NCBI GenBank assembly: GCA_009782015.1
Contig: WQUP01000057.1
Location: 1-6,469, forward strand
From: Endomicrobiia bacterium
GTDB taxonomy: Bacteria; Elusimicrobiota; Endomicrobiia; Endomicrobiales; Endomicrobiaceae
Length of the DNA stretch: 6,469 nucleotides
Direction of reading: 5' to 3'
Shown: positions 1-6,469 of the stretch, piece by piece
Layout: each line of letters opens with the position of its first letter
How positions within the stretch are numbered: position 1 is the stretch's first letter
Notes under the pieces: generated by a model
The model's database searches: none
What the model was told of the DNA's origin: nothing
What the model saw: the letters and a program-made list of their open reading frames with translations, nothing else
Position numbers and translations under genes: made by a program

Positions 1-873
1 GTCGGCGGCAGCGGCTGGCTTGCTCTTGATGACAAGTCACATGTCGCTTATAACATAGGTTATGACAAAACTACCGAAACTTTAACTCAGTCAGGGCCTT
101 TGAATTTTAGAAAAGACGGCAATTATACAATGCCTGACGGAACCGTAAAAGAAATTAAAGACGGTAAAATACAAAATCCTGACGGAAGCGTGCAATATGT
201 TTTTGAAAACGGATTTTCCGATATAACAAACGGCAATGTAAAAACCAATTACCAAAGCATTACCGTATATAAAGGCTCAATCGTAGATATTACTGTCAAT
301 CATGAATACAAAACTATTGATCGCGGATGGGTAACCGCCGAAGGATATGGTTTTTCCAAAACAGAACAAATAGGAAGCCAACAAGCCAATTTTGCAGCAG
401 CCGGCGCAGATGAGAACGGCAACTCTTTAAAAGGCAGCTTTCTAGTTGAGGGAAAAGACGGTTATTGGCATGTTATCAAAAACGGCGATAAACTCAGCAG
501 CTTTATTGAAATTGATAGAGAACTCGGTGATTTTACGTTTACTAAAGAAAGCGAATACAAAGACGAAGACAAAATGGATGTCTGGCATATGAAGTCGGAC
601 TCAGACGCTAAATTCAATACGGCTAATAATATTCCCGCAGGGGTGTCTTTAGTAGGCAGCATAGCCGGCGATTTTATACTTGCAAGCGACGTAAACGGAA
701 GTTTTTCTTTCCAATTGGCTCAGAACGCCTATGTTACAATTGAAGGACAGCCGGCCGGAGCTTATATTACGGCCGGTGCGGAAATTAAATCTATGAGGGC
801 TGACGGTTCAATAACTTTTAACAAGGGCAGCATATTCTTGCCGAAAGATGTAAAGGTATATTACAAATTGGAC
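1..873 (+). other. Protein region: beta-rich hairpin array, block 1 (residues 1-291)
   Basis: This block opens with closely spaced Asp-Gly turns (residues 39-40, 46-47, 54-55 and 61-62) separated by short alternating polar and hydrophobic stretches, for example MPDGTVKEIKDGKIQNPDGS. Such spacing suggests consecutive short beta-hairpins. Later parts hold an aromatic hairpin at residues 153-162 (DGYWHVIKNG), a related one at 223-233 (GDFILASDVNG), and Pro-containing turns at 210-217 (NIPAGVSL) and 250-256 (QPAGAYI). A more charged stretch, residues 181-205, rich in Lys, Glu and Asp, may be a loop. No family was recognised; the beta assignment rests on residue pattern alone. Confidence 0.6.
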
Positions 874-3800
874 GCTTCGGAACAGGCTGCAGTAGAAGCT
901 TCAGCCAGAAACGCAAAAAAAACAGCGGCTCCGGGCGCTGATAAGGATTCAAAAGAAACAAAACCAAAGCCTACGGTTGTTGCGCATGAAGCATCCGGAA
1001 GCTATTTATTCGCGACGCAAGATGTCAAAGACGGAAAAGTCGTAGGGTACACCTTCTCGGACGGCAATATAGAATTTACGGAGGACGGCAAATTTAATCC
1101 CATAGGCGTTGGGTCAATATTTAAAACGGGTTCTGAAATATTCAGTAGAAAAATAGAAAGCGGAGAACTGCAAATCGCCGGTTTCTTAAGCGATGGCAGC
1201 GCGGTTCTTATTGCGGCAAACGGCGGCGGAGCGGTAGCTACGATAGGGAATTTAAAGTCCGGCAGAATAACGGAAATATATAGCGATGCCGGCTGCATAC
1301 AGAAATACAGCGAACAAGACTTCAGCGGAAGAAAAGGACCCAAAAAAGAGGGGAAAGATACAGTTTATGACGAAGGAACAATCCTTAGGATTGATTATAA
1401 AATTGACTATGTAACCATCAACGGAAAACAAATCGGCATTCCTACGGATGAAGTAAAGAGCTTTTCTTGGAAAGGTTCGGCGAGTTATACCGATAATGGG
1501 GGTAAATTCAGTTTAAATCTTAACAGCAACGGTACGTTGAGCAATAACGGTTCCGTTACCACCGCAAGCGGAAAGACATATAAAATAACGAACGGGCAAG
1601 TTTCCATGTCCGTTACAGGACAGACCGGCGCAACAGCCATGAATACTTTTACGTTGTTCGGGAAGGACGGAAAAATAGATGCGGCAGCGGTCAAAGATTT
1701 TATGGATACAGCGCTGAAAGACAGTGCTGTGCAAGCGACAACTAAAAATGGGCAAGCAGAAACAAAAAAAACATCAAACAATTTCTGGGGTGAAGGCGGA
1801 GGAGAACAATCCGCTTATAATTTTGATTGGAGACCTGAGTCGCAAAAACAAGCAGAAAAGCAGGAAAAAATAAGAAGCAGAGCAAATGCTTTAGGAATAC
1901 ATGTGCCTCTCCCTTTGATAGATCCGGGCGCAGTAAATGAATACATAGACAATTCAAAAATAGCTAAAGAGTTAAAAAACGCATTCGGGCAAAATCTTTC
2001 AACTATGCTTGGCAATTCTTCGGGAGTAACGAAGCTTGGCGGCACGGTGACCATTGAAAACGCCGTAGCTCCTTCCGTCGTTCTTCCTATGTTGGGCGTA
2101 ACAGGCATCAATATGGCTGAATCAAATGCCATGTACAATATAAGTTTTGATGCGAAATTTTTAGATGATAATTCTTTTAACGCAAAGGCTTTAGAAAAAA
2201 ATCCGTTTAAGGTAAATCTTAATTCTGCGTCAGGAAATGTGTTTGTGCAACTTCCCGATCTCAGCGGTCAAATGACAAGCGGAACATTAAATAATATTAC
2301 GCTTACTTTCGGTTCTCAAGGCAGCGTGGTAAATGCTCAATATGATGTTTCTTTTGTAGGGAATGCCAATTGGGGAAATTGGAGCAATGCGTCTGACGGC
2401 AAGTCTCAACCGGGAGCGCGTCCCAAGGTTGATACGAGAGGCGTTTATACATTCAATGATGATCATACGGTAACATTATCCGGAACTGCTGCTCAGCCTG
2501 CGACAATAACATTTATAAACGGTCAACCGCAGCTTTTTGGCGAAGGCGCCACCGCTCTGGCAGGGTCTAGAATTATAGTGCCAAACGGCAAAGCCGGACA
2601 ATTTAATATCGGTTATAAGCTGGTAGCCGGCGAGTTGGTAAATCACGGCGGACAATGGGTCGGCAATGAAAACTCGAAATTTGTTTTCACGGATCCGCAA
2701 ACCGCGAAGCAGACGATAATTGATTGGGCAAAAGCCAGCAATGTTGGCGTGCAGTTTAATAATATTGAATTTAACTTAATGTCAGGCAGTCTCCCCACAA
2801 ATTTCTGGAGCGCATGCGCTGCAATTTCAGCTGCCAATTATACTTCCAATAATGGCTATTATGATTCATTTGCTTTAACGCAATCGATAAGTTTTACGGC
2901 ATTAGAAAGCGGCGTTAGACTGCCTAACGGCGTTCAAATTGCAAAAGGCAATGAAGTTATTATGCGGTCTTTCTTATCGAATGATTTTAGCACTGTAGAA
3001 ACAAAACTCTTTGCAGGTTCGACAGTTTCGGCCTCTGCCGATATCGGCTCCATGTATCCTCCAAATTGGGGAACAAGCAAAAACGGCGTAAATTTCCGCG
3101 GCACGGTAAAAAATACTTTTACTAAAGGCCAAGAAATAAGCATTAATTCTATGCTTGATTCGCAAGGGTATTCGTCTATACATAATTTTAACCCTTTCAC
3201 TTTTGAGGGGCAAACAATACCGGCAGGCGCCGTACAAATCCGTACCGACGCGCTTGGAAATAATTTCTTATTGGGTAACGGGAAGTTTACAGATGCCGAC
3301 AAAAAACTTTTTGGCGTTTCACAGCTTGAGTATTCAGGCTTGTCATCGCAAGGCAAGGATGGTTTGGCCTTCAACGTATATGCCGGTGCAAAAGTCAGCT
3401 TAACAAGCGGCGGACTAAGCGTAATAGACGGATATATGGATTTTCGCAGCATGGGCATTAAAGGAGAAAATAATAAATATTATATGGTTTCCGGAGTAAA
3501 ACAGTTCCAAAACGGACAATCCAGAGATATTAGGAACAGCGCTTGGGAACTTGAACGCGGAACTGACGGCAAATTCGATTATAAAAAAGTTGATTTTAGC
3601 AAAGGAACGGCTTCTGATAAAGACAATGTATATGGAAAGAGCGTTATCGCAGTCGGAGGAGTGATGTTTGTTGACGGGCGTTATGTTAAAGGCGAATACG
3701 AGGGGGCAATGGGCGAGAAATGGTCGCTTGGCAATAAAGGCTCTCTCAATGTTGCGCTGGACGGTCAAGCTTGGACATATAATACCGACGGTTCTGTTGT

Positions 3801-6469
3801 CATTAACGGTTCAAAAGTAACTGTGCAAGGTTATGAAGCGAAAGCCAATAGGGAGGCCGGAGAAAACGGCAGAACTATTCTTAGCGGCGTTGAGGTAGGA
3901 AAGAACTGGATTATGCGCACTGACAATGGAAATATTTACAGCGGCAGAAATATATGGGATACCTCTCTTACGAATTCACAAGTTTCTTTTGTTTGTAACC
4001 CAAACGGTAAACAGATAACCAGCCTTACAGACGGCGCGGGCTTTATTGAGTTGCCGGACGGCAAATGGACTAAATACGACGGTATTATCCGCGCAGGGAA
4101 ATATTTCACTATTGACCAAAAGAAAGGTTATGAAACTTATGCGTTTAACGAAAACGGCGCTCTTGAAAGAGTTGCCGATACAAAAGGCATACTTACGACG
4201 GCAGACGGTTCAAAGATAGACTATTCCGAGAAAAAAGGCTGGACAGCCGGAGAAGCGGGAACTGCGGAAAATGTAGGAGGCAAAGATAAATACGGCAATG
4301 ATGTTTACAATCTTTCTCTGAAGGTAAATACGGGCAAAGATGGACAGGTAGTGTTTGACGCGCAAGGCAATGTCGAATTAGTTTTGGCAGACAAACAGAA
4401 ACGCCAATTTACATACTCTTACGAGCAGTTCGCAAACGAATATGCCGCCAGAACTCTCAGCCCTCTTGAATATGCGCGATATCAGGGATGTAAAGCCGCA
4501 GGGATAGCTTATACCGTTCCAGGATTATTAAGCGAAGCGGAATACAATAAATCTCCAAAAGTAGTCGATTACACCATAAGCAGCCTGAAAGATATAACTT
4601 TCTCGGATAATCTTACGGATTCAAGCGGTAGATCTGTTAACCTTAGCTACAACATAACATCACTGACTTATAATTTTGCCGATGGAAATTACTCGGTAAA
4701 AGCAGACATAACTTACGATTCTTCAAAAGACGGCAATAAAGGGTTATCTTTATACGCTAAGACAAATATGGCCCCGCCGGCAGGCGGAGGAGGCAATTCT
4801 CCCGTAACGGAAAGAAATACTCTTTTTGAGATAAAGGCAAGAATTGAGGGTGATTATATAGAAACGTTAAAAGCGTCAAGCAGCGGCGACACAATCAAAT
4901 TTATGGGCTCTTTTACAACAACCGGTTTGTCTCAAGGCAGGGAAACCTCTGGTTTTGCTTTTGAAGGATTTAAGGGCGGCACTAATGTTTACTTGATGGA
5001 TGGCAGCTATATTGAAAATTATAATAACGGCGTTATTGACCGCAACAACAGAAGTACAACAGGAACGGCAATAACAGGCCAAAAACTAACTGCGACCGTC
5101 AACCACAACACCAGGGTGTTCTTAAAATCAGATACAGAATTTTATAATTTGGTAAGCGCAATATCGGAAAGCGGAAGATTAACATTAGGGAGTGTGACAA
5201 TAACGAATGAATTTGTTTCAGGCGGAACACAGTATGCAATATCAGGCGACGTTTTCGGATCGTATTCTTGGTCAAGAATAACCGAGAAGAATTTGTATGT
5301 CGGCGGCATAACAATAAATAAAAACGGAACAATTAGCGGAACAAAAGTTGCCGCCGGCGCCGATGCCATGGGCGGAACATATCAGGGCAACGGTAAAATT
5401 GATTACGGTACTTGGCACGGCACGACGGATTTAGGCCAAGGCATTTCCAATTTTGCAATACAGAAAAACGGATTTGCAAGAGCCGCCGAAGTTGCATGGG
5501 GAACTTGCTTAAGTATCGGCGGAATAATATATCAGATTCCTCGCGCTATCGGCTGGCTTTTTAATTCCGACTACGGGGTTGATAATAATTCCCTTCTTAA
5601 AAAATCAGCTTCTTGGCTGTATGATAAACAAGAGTCTGCCGTTACAAGCAAAGATATCAGGTCTGCGGCATGGGGCGGGGCTGCTGCGGTTGCGGCAATA
5701 GTGGTTACGGTTATTACGGGTGGTATGGGCGCGGCTGCATTTATACCTGCTTTAGGCGGAACCAGCGCAGGTATAGGCGCTGTTGCGGCAGCAGGGTTTG
5801 CAACATTTACTTCATCATTAAGTATGGCTTTGTCCGTATCGGCATCTGCTTTGGTAACGGCATACTTTGCAAGTCAGGCCGCAATGAATGCCGCTCAAGC
5901 ATATCAAAAGGGAGACTGGTTAAGCTTTGGATTAAATCTTGCAGCCGGTGTGCTGTCTATAGCATTCCCTATGAGAATAGGCGGAGCGTCAAAAGCGACT
6001 TCTTTTGCATTGCAGTCAGGGGTGACGACTTTGGCAGAGGCAAGAACAGTTGTAAATTTCTATAATTCGGCGGTTAAATTACAAAAAGCTGCTGAGGCAG
6101 CCGGCGGGATTGTAAGTGCTTTTATGCCTGAATATCAAGCTTTTGCTAAAGCTCTTGAATCTGCCGAGGCATTAGGTTTAAAGAATCTGGGTCAGACTAT
6201 AACTAAGTTTGGTTTGTCTGCTAACGCCATAGAGGCGTCATTTGGAGTAAGTTCGGTAAGCGGCGCTGCAAAAACTATTCAAAGTGTTCAAAATACCGCA
6301 AACCTGTCAAAAAATTTAAGTTGGGGTGCAAATATAGGGCAGAGAGGCGCCAACTTTGGAAGGAGTATTTGGGGTAATCTTGGAGTATTAGAAGACGGTA
6401 TAATACAAGGGCAATCAGGTTTTCTCGGAAGTTTAAGAAATATACAAACATTAGCGCTTCCTTTTACAA
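1..6469 (+). CDS. Internal fragment of a giant repetitive, probably secreted or surface protein, function unknown (open at both ends)
   Basis: Frame 1 is open across the whole window: 2156 codons translated by hand with no stop, beginning and ending mid-gene, so both termini lie outside. Chance cannot give an open frame this long at this base composition, and codon choice is even throughout (AAA Lys, frequent ATA Ile and AGA Arg, TGG for every Trp). Residues 1-1815 are rich in Gly, Asn, Ser, Thr and Asp, with alternating short strands and DG/NG turns, as expected of long beta-rich extracellular arrays. Residues 1816-2156 become Ala/Gly-rich, hydrophobic and probably helical. Only five Cys were found (residues 432, 939, 1332, 1497, 1836), which suits an exported protein. 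I saw no HExxH, Hint, LPXTG, VENN or haemagglutinin-repeat signature and no recognisable enzyme domain. Giant proteins of this style are known from Omnitrophota; that origin is inference. Alternatives are a giant adhesin or a polymorphic-toxin-like delivery protein. The reading frame is near certain; the function is not. Confidence 0.97.
874..990 (+). other. Protein region: charged Ala/Lys/Pro linker (residues 292-330)
   Basis: The strand-and-turn pattern stops and is replaced by a low-complexity stretch rich in Ala, Lys, Glu and Asp. An Ala/Glu part (ASEQAAVEASARNAKKTAAP) is followed by KDSKETKPKP. It has almost no large hydrophobic residues until the next strand begins near residue 333 (GSYLF). 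This composition is typical of a flexible or short helical linker between folded blocks, so it probably marks a domain boundary. Confidence 0.6.
991..1725 (+). other. Protein region: beta-rich hairpin array, block 2 (residues 331-575)
   Basis: Strand-turn pattern resumes with repeated DG turns at residues 344-345, 354-355 and 362-363 (SDGNIEFTEDGKF). Further on, residues 494-540 carry a hairpin series built on NG and SG turns, including FSLNLNSNGTLSNNGS and TYKITNGQVSMSV. The strand start F-S-L-N-L resembles S-L-N-V at 1248-1251 and S-L-K-V at 1439-1442, suggesting a degenerate repeat family. One Cys lies at residue 432. The block ends in a short, probably helical segment (DAAAVKDFMDTALKDSA). 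No known family is recognised. Confidence 0.55.
1726..2040 (+). other. Protein region: polar linker plus charged helical stretch (residues 576-680)
   Basis: A Thr/Lys/Gln-rich linker with a small glycine cluster (FWGEGGGEQS, residues 595-604) leads into a strongly charged, probably helical run (PESQKQAEKQEKIRSRANAL, residues 612-631). This is followed by VPLPLIDPG and a second probable helix (VNEYIDNSKIAKELKNAFGQ). DG turns are absent here. The change in composition separates beta-rich block 2 from block 3. It could be a spacer or a small helical domain; nothing identifies a specific family. Confidence 0.5.
2689..2865 (+). other. Protein region: helical insert with Cys (residues 897-955)
   Basis: Within the beta-rich array, residues 899-914 (QTAKQTIIDWAKASNV) read as an amphipathic helix. 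A second Ala-rich piece at 936-946 contains a Cys (FWSACAAISAA). The flanks are strand-like, so this appears to be a local insert or subdomain rather than a block boundary. No family was recognised. Confidence 0.35.
4129..4224 (+). repeat. Possible YD/Rhs-like unit 1 (residues 1377-1408)
   Basis: The segment reads YETYAFNENGALERVADTKG, followed by a variable stretch ending in SKIDY. This matches the spacing of YD (Rhs) repeats, in which an aromatic and a small turn residue precede G-x-L, then D-x-x-G, then an aromatic-Asp end. The usual Tyr-Asp is replaced by Phe-Asn at the first position. Only one other similar unit is visible (4348-4431), so this may be convergence of hairpin sequences rather than a true Rhs shell. 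Confidence 0.3.
4348..4431 (+). repeat. Possible YD/Rhs-like unit 2 (residues 1450-1477)
   Basis: The segment VVFDAQGNVELVLADKQKRQ, followed by FTYSYEQF, has the YD-repeat order: aromatic-Asp-x-x-Gly-Asn-hydrophobic, then Asp, then Arg and an aromatic pair. The Gly normally found after the second Asp is missing. It lies about 70 residues after the first unit, which is longer than the normal YD-repeat period, so homology to Rhs proteins is doubtful. Confidence 0.3.
4423..4560 (+). other. Protein region: helical island (residues 1475-1520)
   Basis: Between two beta-rich stretches lies a compact segment of helical character containing LSPLEYARYQGCKAAG (residues 1486-1500) and LLSEAEYNKSP. It has Glu, Ala, Tyr and Leu in helix-like spacing, one Cys at 1497, and no DG or NG turn. 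The Ser-Pro that opens it looks like a helix N-cap. It may be a small insert domain or a recurring marker in the rest of the gene. No named family is recognised. Confidence 0.4.
4561..5445 (+). other. Protein region: beta-rich hairpin array, block 4, with internal linker (residues 1521-1815)
   Basis: Alternating strand patterns resume (VDYTISSLKDITFSDN, SYNITSLTYNFADGNYSVKA). They break at a Pro/Gly linker (4768-4818) and continue with EGDYIETLKASSSGDTI and an aromatic hairpin at 1667-1677 (DGSYIENYNNG). The last clear hairpins are at 1765-1782 (LYVGGITINKNGTISGTK). This is the end of the beta-rich part of the visible protein; from residue 1816 composition changes abruptly. Confidence 0.5.
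4768..4818 (+). other. Protein region: Pro/Gly linker (residues 1590-1606)
   Basis: MAPPAGGGGNSPVTERN is a short low-complexity hinge with two prolines followed by four consecutive glycines. It separates two strand-rich segments and is the clearest flexible hinge in the window. Confidence 0.6.
5491..5565 (+). other. Candidate membrane-compatible segment 1 (residues 1831-1855)
   Basis: VAWGTCLSIGGIIYQIPRAI, followed by GWLFN, is mostly hydrophobic with Trp residues near both ends, a pattern common at membrane interfaces. A central Pro-Arg weakens a simple transmembrane reading; an interfacial or re-entrant helix is equally possible. Confidence 0.35.
5665..5760 (+). other. Candidate transmembrane segment 2 (residues 1889-1920)
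   Basis: About 30 residues without a charged side chain, rich in Ala, Val, Ile and Gly, run from AAWGGAAAVAAIVVTVITGG to a Pro-containing end (FIPALGG). This is the strongest transmembrane candidate in the window. It is preceded by a polar, charged stretch (KQESAVTSKDIRS) that would suit a membrane boundary. Confidence 0.55.
5764..5886 (+). other. Candidate transmembrane segment 3 (residues 1922-1962)
   Basis: About 40 uncharged residues of Ala, Ser, Gly, Thr and Leu, with small residues spaced for tight helix packing (G1920 and G1924 form a GxxxG). It could be one or two short helices, and hydrophobicity is moderate because of many Ser and Thr. It is separated from segment 2 by only a glycine-rich turn, suggesting a helical hairpin. 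Confidence 0.45.
5917..5973 (+). other. Candidate transmembrane segment 4 (residues 1973-1991)
   Basis: WLSFGLNLAAGVLSIAFPM is a 19-residue hydrophobic stretch. It is preceded by the polar QKGD and followed by a single Arg two residues after the final Pro. It is just long enough to cross a membrane. Together with segments 2 and 3 it would make a three- or four-helix hydrophobic bundle. Confidence 0.4.

Larger units (their letters stand above)
2041..4422 (+). other. Protein region: main beta-rich hairpin array, block 3 (residues 681-1474)
   Basis: This is the longest beta-like stretch, about 790 residues of short strands joined by NG, DG and Pro-Gly turns. Recurring elements include Pro turns IVPNGKA (859-865), RLPNGVQI (973-980), TIPAGAVQI (1072-1080) and IELPDGKW (1349-1356). 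Aromatic hairpins occur at 1086-1095 and 1301-1310. Pairs such as SLNVALDGQAWTYNTDGSV (1248-1266) and SLKVNTGKDGQVVFDAQGNV (1439-1458) look like diverged copies of one module. The repeats are degenerate at protein level, and I saw no long exact DNA repeats. Two YD-like units lie near its end. A helical insert interrupts it at about 897-955. Confidence 0.55.
5446..6469 (+). other. Protein region: Ala/Gly-rich hydrophobic helical region (residues 1816-2156, continues past the window)
   Basis: The turn-rich beta pattern ends near residue 1815. By manual count only two of about 56 DG or NG dipeptides lie beyond this point (residues 1823 and 2132). What follows is rich in Ala, Gly, Ser, Leu and Ile, with long hydrophobic runs at 1831-1991. 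After these come amphipathic-looking helices (KLQKAAEAAGGIVSAFM, YQAFAKALESAEALGLKNLG) and a Gly/Asn/Leu-rich tail (SWGANIGQRGANFGRSIWGN). In large toxin-delivery proteins a hydrophobic Ala/Gly segment often precedes the C-terminal effector; that parallel is only architectural. Alternatives are a membrane anchor or a coiled stalk. Confidence 0.6.

Noticed and set aside
3155..3403. Plus-strand frame 2 ORF of 82 codons
   Set aside because: Fully inside the main frame, no plausible product; a shadow.
2934..3458. Minus-strand ORF of 174 codons, the longest ATG-to-stop ORF in the window
   Set aside because: It lies fully opposite the open frame 1, its product has no recognisable domain, and its composition looks like the reverse complement of repeat-coding DNA. 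It is a shadow ORF, as are the other minus-strand ORFs.
3655..3666. Shine-Dalgarno-like GGAGGA just before in-frame GTG and ATG codons, a possible internal start
   Set aside because: Spacing to the ATG is very short, the sequence encodes ordinary Gly-Gly-Val-Met in the continuous frame, and the protein pattern is unchanged across it. Nothing supports separate translation.
5670..6065. Plus-strand frame 3 ORF of 131 codons with a Cys/Gly/Tyr-rich start
   Set aside because: It is a frame-shifted reading of the Ala/Gly-rich GC-heavy part of the main gene. The Cys/Gly run comes from GCT/GCG/GGC codons read out of frame, and frame 1 stays open through it.
1..6469. CRISPR array, tandem DNA repeat or mobile element to explain the repetitive look
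   Set aside because: The repetition is at protein level (DG/NG turns, Gly-rich codons). I saw no regularly spaced identical DNA repeats, no terminal inverted repeats and no transposase-like sequence.
1..6469. CdiA/FhaB-type filamentous haemagglutinin, RTX adhesin or LPXTG surface protein
   Set aside because: No haemagglutinin repeat signature, VENN motif, GGxGxDxUx nonapeptide series or LPXTG motif was seen. The termini, where decisive signals would lie, are outside the window.

Overview
The whole window lies inside one gene. Plus-strand frame 1 (codons starting at base 1) reads from first base to last as 2156 sense codons plus one extra base. It contains no TAA, TAG or TGA, no natural start and no stop. 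There is no intergenic DNA, RNA gene, mobile element, CRISPR array, terminator or second gene. Shorter open stretches in other frames, including a 174-codon one on the minus strand, are shadows of this frame. Residue numbers below count from base 1 of the window, not from the true N-terminus.

Organism: the DNA has moderate GC (low-to-mid 40s % by eye). Lys is mostly AAA, Ile ATA is common, Arg is often AGA, and every Trp is TGG, so a standard bacterial code fits. A repetitive, Gly/Asn/Asp/Ser-rich protein this long is typical of the giant proteins of Omnitrophota and, less so, Elusimicrobiota or other predatory or symbiotic uncultivated bacteria. That assignment is inference from style; no marker gene is present.

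Layout: residues about 1-1815 (bases 1-5445) look like a very long array of degenerate beta-hairpin modules. They contain roughly 54 Asp-Gly or Asn-Gly turns by manual count, recurring hydrophobic-Pro-(Ala/Asn/Asp)-Gly turns, recurring aromatic hairpins, and two possible YD-like units (bases 4129-4224 and 4348-4431). The array is broken by a charged linker (874-990), a linker plus helical stretch (1726-2040), a helical insert (2689-2865), a helical island (4423-4560) and a Pro/Gly linker (4768-4818). At about base 5446 the character changes sharply. Residues 1816-2156 are Ala/Gly-rich, hydrophobic and probably helical, with four membrane-compatible segments between 5491 and 5973, and contain only two further Asp/Asn-Gly turns.

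Interpretation: the simplest reading is a giant secreted or cell-surface fibre-like protein. Its beta-rich shaft leads into a hydrophobic helical region that could be a membrane-insertion, delivery or pre-effector segment, with more protein beyond the right edge. No catalytic motif or named family was recognised, so function is unknown.
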